Of a stretch of 55,725 nt of DNA, positions 1 to 8,550 are shown piece by piece. The translations under genes were made by a program, and so were the position numbers. The DNA lies in contig JALCCG010000145.1 of assembly GCA_023212695.1 (NCBI GenBank), positions 1-55,725 on the forward strand, written 5' to 3'. The stretch is from Sporisorium sorghi (Eukaryota; Basidiomycota; Ustilaginomycetes; Ustilaginales; Ustilaginaceae). The notes under the pieces were generated by a model. The model was not told where the DNA came from. It saw only the letters and a list, made by a program, of their open reading frames with translations, and made no database searches. Numbering within the stretch: the first letter of the stretch is position 1; each line of letters opens with the position of its first letter.

Positions 1-172
1 GGTCCCCTCCCCCGTTCTTCCCCCCCCCCCACCCCCACCCCCCACCCCCCCCCCGCCCCCCCCCCCCCCCCCCCCCCCTTTTCCCTCCTTACCTCCTTCG
101 TTCCTTGATTTCACCCACACTGACACTCTCTCCATTCCCTGTTCTGTTCTCTGTTACCTTCTCTCTCAACAG
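1..172 (+). other. probable intron 3' part with long poly-C tract
   Basis: The first ~80 bases are almost pure C with a few T and A; the longest uninterrupted blocks lie at about 53-78. A T/C-rich stretch, a CTGAC branch-point-like motif at 120-124 and a CAG at 170-172 follow. Together these look like the 3' half of an intron whose donor lies left of the window. The opposite strand carries long G runs that could form a G-quadruplex. Splice sites were called by eye. Confidence 0.45.
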
Positions 173-273
173 CCGCAATGTTCGAAGACGGCACAAAGTG
201 GGAACGCAACCTCCCGCCTCCCATGTTTACCGAAGCAGAGAAGAAGGCCGCTCTCGACGCGCAACACCACTAG
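173..273 (+). CDS. 3'-terminal exon of a truncated gene, product unknown
   Basis: Directly after a consensus-like acceptor (pyrimidine tract then CAG at 170-172) the frame reads through a Met codon at 178 to a TAG at 271-273. The last 31 residues begin MFEDGTKWERNLPPP and end in EKKAALDAQHH. The composition (charged, Trp, PPP, Lys/Ala-rich tail) looks like a real protein C-terminus, possibly a small mitochondrial or complex subunit, but I do not recognise the family. The 5' part lies outside the window. It is convergent with the WD40 gene that ends at 562. Confidence 0.5.
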
Positions 274-561
274 AGACCGCAGTCAACCTGGCACATTTCG
301 TTCGGAAGGTGCAAATTCCAAATTAATCGCCTTGCGCCTCGCTGTAGCACATCTGTCTGTTTGAATCGAAGCCTGCCAGCCTGGTTGCGATTGTTCTCGT
401 GTGTGGAAAGTGTGCAAGTGTGTCGAAACAGACGTCTCGCGGTCAGTCCGAGATGTGTGGCTTGCACTGCTCACAGAGTCACAGAGCATCACACTCGAAC
501 CTCACGCACACATCGCTGCAACAAGCACCTGAGACCCACAACCTCGCATTCGCACCCAACC

Positions 562-3549
562 CTACGGCGCAAGCAGCGACACACTGCGGACGCCCTTCGG
601 ACTGGCGACGTACAACAGATCCTCCGCCGTCCTCGCCTCCCCACCGCCACCGGCACACCCCCAAACCGCTTCGACGATAGGCTCGTCCCCGAGCCTTACG
701 TCGATCAGCGGATCCCTTGCATTGCGCATATCCCACACCCTCACATGTCCGTCTTCCGCCCCATGCGCAAAAATCGCCCTCCGCGTCGGGTGAAAGCTCC
801 CTCTACCCAACGGCAGCTTGCCCTCCGAGTCGTTCAGCCAGCCGAACGATATCACCGGCCGCGAAATGGGCCCGTTCCCACCCGTGACATCAAACATGCG
901 GAACTGGTCATAGTCCCGCCTCGCCAGCACGCCCAGCATCAGCTTCGCGTCCGGCGTGCGCTGCAGATGCACAATGCGATCGCTGGTATTCCACGACCAA
1001 CCCAGCGTTAGCGCGGCCAGGTCGTAGCCCACCACCGTGCCCAACGATGCCGACGCGAGCGTGTGGCAGCGCGACGCCAGGTGCTCCAGCGCCACTACGG
1101 GTTTCGTATCGTGCAGCGTGTGCAGCCGTAAAGTGTCCGCGCGCGTCGAGCGCGCCCGCCAGTGCCAGTGGCTCACGATCCCGTCGATCCCGCCTGTGGC
1201 AAAGTCTACCGAGGTGGAGTCCGCAGGGTCGGTGCGCGGGAAGCGCGCGATGCTCGCTACGCCCCAGGCGTGCGGCCGCTCGTCCAGGTGGTACGTCCGG
1301 TGCGCGCGCCCCGTGTCGTTGACCGTGACCAGGCTTACTTGACACGGGTAGTCCGCGTGGTTCCCCAGCCCCAAGGGTTTCTTGGTGGAGGACGCGATGC
1401 CGCACACCTTCGACGTGAGCCGGCTGACATCTTCGACACGATCAATCGGCGCAGTACCTTTAACGGTCTTCGACCTGCCCTCGAGGTCGGCCTGGAACTC
1501 CATCAGCCGCCCCGGCAGCACCGCCTCGCGCTCCGCCGACCGATTCACCGTCTTTTCCGCAAAGGTGGCGATCTTGCCGTGCTCGCCCACCGCGATCGCC
1601 GCGTCAAACACCGCCGCTCGGTTGCGCACAATCGCCCGACTTGAAGCCTCCAGCGCCGAAGAAGCGATGGGCACAAAGTACCGGATCGACATGCCCGCAG
1701 CACCGGAGAAGAGGCGCGTGATTTTCGGGTCGAACGGTGTCGATGGCCATTTGGAGGCGGTGTCGTTGTCGTTGTGGGGGTTGGCGGTAGAGGGTGCCTC
1801 GGAGGAGCGGCGTTGGAGCAGGTCTCGCAGGGGCACGTCTTCTTCCGGGTCCGAGTCGGCCGTGTCGAGGTGCCGTGCTCGAGAAGAAGAGATGCTGGAC
1901 TGGGCGGCGTCGGTGGCGGAAGCATACAGCGCATCAGCCAGAGGTCGATCGTCGTCATCGTCGTCGTCGCTTGAATCGCCGACATCGACACGCTTGCCCT
2001 TCTTCTGTGCCGCGCTCACGGAAGCGCGAGTCTCGTCGAGCAGCTCGTCTTCTTCAGCTTGCGTACTGACTGTAGCGGTCGAAGCCTTGGACGCACTTGG
2101 TCGCGAGTCGGATGCCTGTTTGGGAGCGAATGGGAGAGAAGCGGGTTCTTCCACGGTCGAGACCGCCGACTCGTCGTCCGTGAGCTGTTCGAGGTAGAGC
2201 GCCAGCTCCTCGGCCTGTCGCGCTTCTTCGGCTCGTCTGGCCCTTTCAGCGAGTCGAGCCTGTTGCGCTCGAGCTTGTTCGGCTTTGCGGGCTTGTTCGG
2301 CTTTGCGGGCTTGTTCGGCTTTGCGGGCTTGTTCGGCTTTGCGGGCTTGTTCGGCTTGTCGTAATTGATCGGCTTGACGAGCCTGTTCGGCCCATTTTGC
2401 CTCTTCAGCTTTGCGAGCCTCTTCAGCTAATCGAGCCTGTTCAGCGCCTCCCTTCTCTGCTCGACTTTGCTGCGGCGCATGACTTTGAACCTGCTGCGGC
2501 GTTTGACCCTGCTGCTGCTGCTGCTGCTGCCGCCCCTTTTCCGGCGACTTCGAAACCATCGCCAGAATACTGTGGAGCTGCGACAGAGTCGGGATACTGA
2601 CGCCAGAATTGGGCGACACCTTCCCTTGAGCCCCCGGCTCGGCTTGCACCCCACTTGACGCTATCCCATCGGCAAACGACGCCTTCGGTAGCGGCGGAGT
2701 CGCCGGCGGCGAGGACGGCGTGCGTATACCCTCGGAGATCTGGCTGTCGTGGCTCGAGTGGTGCGACTGTGAACGTGCTTGCTGCGGCGGAGCTCTGACG
2801 TGCGATGTCGCCGCTGACTGCGAACTTGATCCTTCTACCTTTGCCTTCTTGGCAGGCGGTTGTTGAGTGTACTCCTGCTGCCTCTGCAATCTGCGCAGTT
2901 CGATCTGCTCCTGCTCCTGCCGTCTGAGCCTCTTCCTCTGCTTTTTAGAGAGCTTCTGCGTAGATTGTGACCCGGGTCCACTGTGCGACTGTTGGTGCCT
3001 TTCCTGCGGTTGATGCGGCTTCACCTTTCCCGGCGGCGGCGGTCTCTGCGGTAACGACCGCGCACCCGACGCCTGTGGAGCAGCCGATCTCGGCGGTAGC
3101 CCGGATCTCTGCTGCTGTGGTCTACCCTGACCCGGTAATCGAGGCGGGGCCATACTTGATTTAGCCTTGCCGATCGACGGCGGCGCAGCGATCTCCCACG
3201 GCTTGGTCCGCGCTTCGTTCTCGTTGGGTTGAGCATCCTCCGACCGCAACGCTGCCGCTGGAGGAGCGGCTCGGATGCGGCGCGGCTGAGGCGGCCGAGG
3301 TCGAGGAGCGTGCGTTGAGCTGCTCGGACCAGCGCTAGAGGAGGGGTAGAGCCGCGTGGTGCGCCCGGTCTGAGGAGGCCCAGGGGCAGGCTGTCCGCTG
3401 CCGAGTCGAGCTGTCGAAGGTCCAATATTCGAGCTCGATGACGACGGCTGAATGCGTCGCTGCGACACATTGCGGGCAAATGTGTCGCCGTAAGTTGAAG
3501 AAGCCGAGGGCTTGGGAGCGGCCGGATCGAACGAGTTGAGCCAGCTCAT
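562..3549 (-). CDS. WD40-repeat protein with long disordered N-terminus and hexapeptide-repeat helix
   Basis: This 995-aa protein starts at the ATG at 3549 (MSWLNSFDPAAPKP). The frame stays open upstream to about 3897 but without another ATG, so an upstream exon is not excluded. The first ~450 residues are Ser/Pro/Gln-rich and disordered. A charged helical stretch follows, built from near-perfect AEQARK hexapeptides (DNA about 2273-2370), then an acidic Asp run. The last ~270 residues contain degenerate WD40 blades, with recognisable segments such as DFATGGIDGIVSHWHW and a closing AHGAEDGHVRVWDMRN. WD40 propellers are scaffolds; the partner is unknown. I could not assign an ortholog. Confidence 0.85.
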   Translation of the reverse strand: MSWLNSFDPAAPKPSASSTYGDTFARNVSQRRIQPSSSSSNIGPSTARLGSGQPAPGPPQTGRTTRLYPSSSAGPSSSTHAPRPRPPQPRRIRAAPPAAALRSEDAQPNENEARTKPWEIAAPPSIGKAKSSMAPPRLPGQGRPQQQRSGLPPRSAAPQASGARSLPQRPPPPGKVKPHQPQERHQQSHSGPGSQSTQKLSKKQRKRLRRQEQEQIELRRLQRQQEYTQQPPAKKAKVEGSSSQSAATSHVRAPPQQARSQSHHSSHDSQISEGIRTPSSPPATPPLPKASFADGIASSGVQAEPGAQGKVSPNSGVSIPTLSQLHSILAMVSKSPEKGRQQQQQQQGQTPQQVQSHAPQQSRAEKGGAEQARLAEEARKAEEAKWAEQARQADQLRQAEQARKAEQARKAEQARKAEQARKAEQARAQQARLAERARRAEEARQAEELALYLEQLTDDESAVSTVEEPASLPFAPKQASDSRPSASKASTATVSTQAEEDELLDETRASVSAAQKKGKRVDVGDSSDDDDDDDRPLADALYASATDAAQSSISSSRARHLDTADSDPEEDVPLRDLLQRRSSEAPSTANPHNDNDTASKWPSTPFDPKITRLFSGAAGMSIRYFVPIASSALEASSRAIVRNRAAVFDAAIAVGEHGKIATFAEKTVNRSAEREAVLPGRLMEFQADLEGRSKTVKGTAPIDRVEDVSRLTSKVCGIASSTKKPLGLGNHADYPCQVSLVTVNDTGRAHRTYHLDERPHAWGVASIARFPRTDPADSTSVDFATGGIDGIVSHWHWRARSTRADTLRLHTLHDTKPVVALEHLASRCHTLASASLGTVVGYDLAALTLGWSWNTSDRIVHLQRTPDAKLMLGVLARRDYDQFRMFDVTGGNGPISRPVISFGWLNDSEGKLPLGRGSFHPTRRAIFAHGAEDGHVRVWDMRNARDPLIDVRLGDEPIVEAVWGCAGGGGEARTAEDLLYVASPKGVRSVSLLAP
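2273..2370 (-). repeat. 18-bp coding tandem repeat (AEQARK hexapeptides)
   Basis: About five consecutive 18-bp units read cttgttcggctttgcggg on the plus strand, almost identical to one another. They encode AEQARK on the minus strand within the WD40 gene. Related but diverged units flank the block on both sides, so the array has expanded recently from an older Glu/Lys/Arg-rich helix. The unit length keeps the frame. Confidence 0.85.
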
Positions 3550-4042
3550 CCTGCCGTACGGTCTCCCAGGCTGGAGTCGATGATTGGCTGGGGAAGAGAC
3601 TGGGTGTCGCGGGCCTATAACCGCGTCATATTCGCCGTCGCCGTTGAGAGTGGTAATAGATGAGTTCCGCGGGTTCCTCGCTGTCGGTGAGTCTGAAGTG
3701 ATGCTGAGTCGGTGATGCTGGAACAAAGAAAAGAGTGTTCGCCTCAACCTGTCAGGCAACACACACTCTCTTTGCTCAGGGTCCGAGTTTTGCTTGAACT
3801 TCAACTCCACCTTTCCCAAAAACTTCAGTTGCAAACGCACTTCAGAAATTTGTTCAGCTGCGGCCCAAGTGAACGTCCGACTCCCGAGTATTCCCATAGA
3901 CCTTCAAGTTCACACTCCCTCTCGACAACCACACGACGACCTCCAAATGCTTCGAGAGACAATCGCTGTCAAGAATGCTAGATTACTGTGAATGCCGTAT
4001 GAAAATCTTGAACGCTCTGTACTTTGCCAACCCGCCTTGCCT
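3550..4042. other. intergenic region upstream of the WD40 gene
   Basis: This region holds the promoter and 5' UTR of the minus-strand WD40 gene and the 3' end region of the next minus-strand gene. The WD40 reading frame is open through 3897, so part of it could be an unrecognised 5' exon. I see no RNA gene or repeat in it. Confidence 0.4.
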
Positions 4043-4300
4043 CTACACGAAACCACCGCGCGACTCGAGCTCCCTCTTTCGCGCCTCTGCCGCCTGCAAA
4101 CGCTTCTCGAGCTCCTGCAGCTCGTTGGTCTGCTCAAGCAAGATCGACTGACGGTGACGAACGCGATCCTCGATCTTTTTCAGCTCGGCGTCTTTGGCAC
4201 TTGTGTCAGCTTCAGCAGGTGCTGCTGTGGTGAATTGATGCAGAGAGCCCGAGTTCGAGATGGGGATCGGCGGCCTGCCCGGGTTCCGATCAACAGACAT
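4043..4300 (-). CDS. small coiled-coil protein, 85 aa, function unknown
   Basis: The ATG at 4300 opens an 85-aa frame ending at TAG 4043. The N-terminal half is Pro/Ser-rich (MSVDRNPGRPPIPISNSGS). The C-terminal half is a strongly heptad-like amphipathic helix (KDAELKKIEDRVRHRQ, then LLEQTNELQELEKRLQ) ending in SRGGFV. Such short coiled coils often serve as subunits of larger complexes, but nothing here names one. Composition and the clean Met-to-stop frame argue that it is real. A further upstream exon cannot be excluded. Confidence 0.55.
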   Translation of the reverse strand: MSVDRNPGRPPIPISNSGSLHQFTTAAPAEADTSAKDAELKKIEDRVRHRQSILLEQTNELQELEKRLQAAEARKRELESRGGFV

Positions 4301-4585
4301 AATCAAAAGAGTCAAAGAGGGGGTCAGTATACTCCTTCTACTCTTATGGCTCGTTCAGACGCAGAGACAGGAGGCGGATGATGGGAACGATGGGGGCTCG
4401 TATGCGTGTTCCGAGACGTGTAGATATTTCGTTTGGCATTTGGCTCATGAGGCGCCGGAGCATGACTCCGTGAGCGTCTATGGTGGAGACAGAGCAGCTC
4501 TAGTGGCTGCAGCGGCTGCGCCTGTCTGCAAAGCGTCGACAGTGGCTGCGCAACAGGGAAAGGGGATGGAGGGGGGACAAGATGC

Positions 4586-5474
4586 TCACAGAGCAGAGTT
4601 GGCGTTCTTGCCAGCACCTGGTGCGGGCACACCTTGCTGAGCAGCAATGTCGCCCGAAGTGGGTTCGGCGACCGCACCGCCCGTAGCGATGTCCTGGACA
4701 TGAACCAATGGGCACGCCTCCGTGTCGACCGAGGCGGGATCGAACTGGAACAGACGCACTTCGGCGTTCTTCCAAGGCTGTTGCGAGAAAGTATGAAAAG
4801 GTGAGCGAGTCGATGCGTCAGTCAAGAGCAGTCCTTTGTCAGAATGTCCAATCATCTAGCAAGCAACGTTGATGGTACGTACGTATTGTTCGCCGGTGAT
4901 CCTGCGAAGAATGTCACCGTGGGCCATGACGACGATGTCCTGTTCAGGTCGGCTGCGGAGGTACTGACGCACCCACTGGGCACGCTTGTTGAGCGAGACC
5001 TCGTCAGCAGCGTAGAAGCCCTGCTTGCTCGTCCAGTCGGGCGTCAGGGGCGAAAAGTCAAAGCCCTGCAGTTCGGGGTCGCGTTCGAGCACCTCCTTGG
5101 CGGATCCCGTGTCGCAGGGGAAGGCATTGCACTCCTGAAGCTGAGGCAGCAGCACGACCTTGCCCAAACCGCCAAGTCGCTCGATGGCGGGGGCGTAGCC
5201 AATCTTGGTGCTCTGCAAAGTGCGCTTGAGCGCAGACGAGAGGATAACCTCGGCACGCGACTGGAGGTCGTGAGTAAGCGAGGGCAAGCGCGCCGACTGC
5301 TGCTTTCCGAGCGGTGTCAAGGGAGCATCTGGGATCGAGTAGTCGTCGGCGACGTTCTGTGCACGCAAAGAAGCTGAGGTCAGTGTATGGTCATAAACAA
5401 CTCCCGGTGGTAGTTTCACTTACGTGCTCTGCTTGCGAGTGTCTTGTCAAAAAGATGCGCGACTGAGGAGCCAT
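4586..5474 (-). CDS. histidine phosphatase superfamily (phosphoglycerate mutase-like) protein, three exons
   Basis: Exon 1 (5474-5424) encodes MAPQSRIFLTRHSQAEH and ends at a GTAAGT donor. Exon 2 is 5356-4883, followed by a GTACGT donor, and exon 3 is 4777-4586. Both introns (67 and 105 nt) are phase 0 with CAG acceptors. The spliced product is 238 aa. The joined N-terminus gives the RHG-type motif of the family, here LTRHSQAEHN with Arg11 and the phospho-acceptor His12. The second catalytic His is in VMAHGDIL (His163). The sequence resembles fungal cytosolic phosphoglycerate mutase-like phosphatases (PMU1/DET1-type) rather than glycolytic mutase. The substrate cannot be read from sequence. 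The Ala/Gly-rich C-terminus lies in exon 3. Confidence 0.9.
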
Positions 5475-6005
5475 GATGACAGTAGATAGGAGCGGGTCTA
5501 GTCTTCGTAGTCGTGTATGTTGGTTTCGATGATGGTTGTCAGGTTAGAAGAAGCGCAACGTCTACACGAGAAGAAAGAGCTTGCGACGGTCGTTGGTAGT
5601 CGAGGTCGAAAGCTGAGTTGTGAGAAAAGGGTTCCTGTTTGCTTGAGAGCTGTCACTCTGACTCGCAGCCGACCGCCCTGAAACGTGCATGCGAAGGTCA
5701 GGATCTCGCTGCTTGCGAATGAGCTGGACATGCGTCAACGGCGACTTTCCGATGAAAAAAAAAAATAAAAAATGCACGCTTGCGCACACTCGCCTGCCGC
5801 CAGACGCATTTCCCGCAACAGCACAGACACACGGACCATCTGCGAATTTCGCCGGCCAAGTCGCGGCTGTGACTCGCAACGCGGACATCTTCCGAATCAG
5901 TCGGCAGCTCTCTTACAACCATCACCGCCATTCGATCGATCAAATGTGACCATTCCGAAGATGCTCTACAGTAGTGATATGATCCTGGTGACTTCCAGTG
6001 CCCAA
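5475..6005. other. intergenic region, A-tract
   Basis: This ~530-bp stretch lies between the histidine phosphatase start and the probable end of the glycosylase gene, both on the minus strand. It contains an interrupted A-tract at about 5756-5770. The glycosylase frame stays open through part of it, but that translation is of poor coding quality and crosses the A-tract. No other feature is seen. Confidence 0.5.
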
Positions 6006-6927
6006 TCACGGAGGGTCCGATTCGGTCGCAACGAGGCCGCGCACAGGATCCCACAGTTGGCCTTCCTTGGCCCCACCTCCAAATGAGATATGCACGCAGC
6101 TCCTTGTCGAGCGGCATGACCGACTTCCACTCCGGCTGTTCCGTCCCTATCCCTGATGGCTTCGACCGCGGCATCGTCACATCCTCCTTGAGCAATGCCG
6201 TGTCAAAAGGGCTGATCGGCTTCTCCCCGTGCAGATCCACGCTCGCACCGCCACCCGCGACAAAGATCCGCCAGCTGTCGATGGCGTACCGCCCCACGCC
6301 CGGATAGATCCCGATCGGTGTGTCCGGTGCGCTCCTGTCGCGGCTCTTGAACGAGTTGCGCTCATCATAGGGGATCTCGACCATGGTCTGCGCCATGCTG
6401 ATCAGCCGTCGCGCGCGAATGTTGTGCAGTCCGATGGGTTGCAGCAGCTCTGTGAGCTCAGTGACGTCTGCGGTAGCGAGGCGGTGCTCGTCAGGCCAGC
6501 GTCGCAAGAGCTGCCAGAACACGGGCATTGCTGCACGCCCTTTGGTCTGGTTGAGCAGGCACGTTGCTACGAGCAGGCGGAAGACGTTGGGCGTGACGAT
6601 CTCTTGTATGAGGCCGTAGAAGTTGACCTGTCTCGCCAGACCGTGCACTCGCTCTGCTTCAGCGATGGGTGGTGAGGAGGCCTGCTCTTCGGTCTTGACC
6701 TTCTTCTTGCTCTTACGTGTTGGCGAGGGTTTGCGCTGCTTGACCTTCACCTCTCCGACCTGCTTTTCTTTTGAAGGTGTCTTTAGCGAGCCAGCAGTAC
6801 CTCTTTGACGCTTGGCAGTCGCTGTAGATCCTTTCGCTTTGTCATCCTTAACCTTAAAGTATGGCGATGTCTTGTGACGGATTCGGGTGCTCCGTCTCAC
6901 CGGTTCTACAGGAGATCGTCTCGTCAT
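6006..6927 (-). CDS. MBD4-like HhH-GPD DNA glycosylase (probable G:T/U mismatch repair), apparent frameshift near 3' end
   Basis: The ATG at 6927 starts a protein with a basic, Lys/Arg-rich N-terminus (about 1-85, probably nuclear localisation) and a catalytic domain (about 95-300). Family landmarks are VATCLLNQTKGRAAMPVFW (119-137), the helix-hairpin-helix IGIYPGVGRYAIDSWRIF (205-222) and the catalytic Asp in MPLDKEL (Asp274). These match MBD4-type thymine/uracil glycosylases, which remove deamination products of (methyl)cytosine in base excision repair. No methyl-CpG-binding domain is visible. In the frame as given, the reading runs to 5698 through low-quality sequence. Dropping one base in the CCCC at 6071-6074 gives a family-like ending and a stop at 6006-6008, about 306 aa. 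I take 6006 as the likely end. Confidence 0.78.
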
Positions 6928-7332
6928 TCTCGTCTATCAGCGAGCTCTTGAGGTCCAATCTAGACGTCACATCTCGTTGATGCGCTTGAGCACCTTCTAT
7001 GTGAGCGGCATCCGCATCGACACCCTCTTGCTGTCAACTCGATGATGTTGAGCCCAACCTGCTCGTTCGATGATGGTCGCCACCTGGAAGGCTACGTCGG
7101 GTGGCGGATCAAAAAGATCAGCTCGCTACGATTTGACGCGCAACCTTAGCTAGAAAAATCGAAACGAAAAAATGCGGCTCAGAAACTCCATCGTACCAAG
7201 AGCATCTCGGGAGACGATGATCGACACAATTCAACTGTTCCAATGGACAGCACGCAGTACGAAAGCTAGTGTACAGGTTGCAGAACGAAGACAAGGAAGC
7301 GAAACTCAGGGCTTGTGCTGTCATCGGCGTTT
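6928..7332. other. intergenic region
   Basis: About 400 bp between the glycosylase start and the thioesterase stop, both minus strand. It should hold the glycosylase promoter and the thioesterase 3' UTR. I see no repeat, RNA gene or clear motif. Confidence 0.5.
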
Positions 7333-8550
7333 CTAAGGCAGACGAATGGGACCAGCGCCAGACTGCACATCGTCGCCGCGCTTGCGGGAAATGACATCAA
7401 CGCCACGGATGAGCACCGCAAACAGCGATCGCACCGCCAGGAACAGACCGACAAAGATGAAGCTTTGCGTGAGGATGAGACCACCCGTCTCTTCCACTCG
7501 CAAGCCCGTGGTGTTGTAGAGCGTCCAACGCCAAGCGCGGTCGATTGAGCGTGCGATCGAGCCGTTCAGCCCGGTCGACGGCGTGCCGACGTACTTGCCA
7601 AACACCTTGAGCTGGCATGCAGGGTCGATCTGCATATGAGCGCCGTGGCACAGCTCCATGACGAGCGATCCTCGTCGATCCAACTGTCGCAAACCGATGC
7701 GGTCCTCGAGGTAGATCGAACTCTGTCGCAGCGGCGTCGGTTCATCCAGGGTCGGATCGCCGCCTCGCGCATCGTCGGTCTCGTTGCGAATAGGATACGA
7801 GGCGAACCATGACGACTGCTTGGGCTCGACGGTGATGTCCTTGTCAAACATGAGCATGACAAAGTTCTCCAGCGAGGCGAGGTTGTGTGCGTACGTGGCG
7901 TTGATCTGTTCCCCTTCGTTGTTGATGTCCTTGATAAAGTCGTTCTTCTCCAGGTACGCAGCGAACGCCTTGGGATCCTTGGGGTTGCGGTAGTACTGCG
8001 CCGTAACGAGATGCGACTGGGCATAGTCCGTGTAGACACCACCTCGCAGCGCCGCCTCGGCCACGCGGCAGAGCAGATCCGTGGGACCGCACGCGGGCAG
8101 ATCGGCAATGCCCATGTGCTGGCTGCCAAACGTCACGAGGTTGCGCACCTTGGGAGCGTTGCACCGCTGAACATAGGCGCGCAGGAACTGTCCACCCTGC
8201 GAAAAGCCGATAGCGTCGAAGCCGTTGCGGAGCTCGTCGATGGCAGCGAGCTGCCCGCACGCTTTCGCGACTTGGTCGTTGACGCGCCCAAAGAAGCCCT
8301 GCTTTCGATCCTCCGAGTCGCTCGCTTCGTCCTGCGTCACCGAGTGCACGTACAGTCCCGGGAAAGCCTCTTTGAGCTGCGACATGAACGACTCGATTCC
8401 CTCCGAGTGGGCGCTGTCTCCGAGACCATGCCAAATGACGAGAGGATGCGGCTTGGGCAGCAGCGAGAACGGAACAGCCTCGGTGGGGCTAGCTGCAAGC
8501 ATGATGCAGGCAGCGAGAACGCCGAGCATTGCGGTGATTGTGGCCCTCAT
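7333..8550 (-). CDS. PPT1: palmitoyl-protein thioesterase (PPT1 family) with C-terminal membrane segment
   Basis: The 405-aa product starts at the ATG at 8550. A signal peptide (about 1-25, AACIMLAASPTEA) precedes the alpha/beta-hydrolase core. The family start motif is PLVIWHGLGDSAHS, the nucleophile is Ser117 in GFSQGG, and the catalytic His is His305 in CHGAHMQI. The block around FVMLMFDKDITVEP corresponds to the region carrying the acid. PPT1 enzymes remove thioester-linked fatty acids from proteins in the lysosome or vacuole. Unlike soluble animal PPT1, this protein has ~95 extra C-terminal residues with a hydrophobic stretch (about 357-381, LILTQSFIFVGLFLAV) followed by basic residues, suggesting a type I membrane anchor. 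No intron is seen. Confidence 0.93.
   Translation of the reverse strand: MRATITAMLGVLAACIMLAASPTEAVPFSLLPKPHPLVIWHGLGDSAHSEGIESFMSQLKEAFPGLYVHSVTQDEASDSEDRKQGFFGRVNDQVAKACGQLAAIDELRNGFDAIGFSQGGQFLRAYVQRCNAPKVRNLVTFGSQHMGIADLPACGPTDLLCRVAEAALRGGVYTDYAQSHLVTAQYYRNPKDPKAFAAYLEKNDFIKDINNEGEQINATYAHNLASLENFVMLMFDKDITVEPKQSSWFASYPIRNETDDARGGDPTLDEPTPLRQSSIYLEDRIGLRQLDRRGSLVMELCHGAHMQIDPACQLKVFGKYVGTPSTGLNGSIARSIDRAWRWTLYNTTGLRVEETGGLILTQSFIFVGLFLAVRSLFAVLIRGVDVISRKRGDDVQSGAGPIRLP

Noticed and set aside
361..1011. 216-codon plus-strand frame at the left end
   Set aside because: Opposite the WD40 C-terminus; His/Arg/Pro-rich shadow sequence without domain features.
5698..6005. In-frame extension of the MBD4-like glycosylase
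   Set aside because: The translation is low-quality and crosses an A-tract; a shifted frame gives a more family-like end at 6006.
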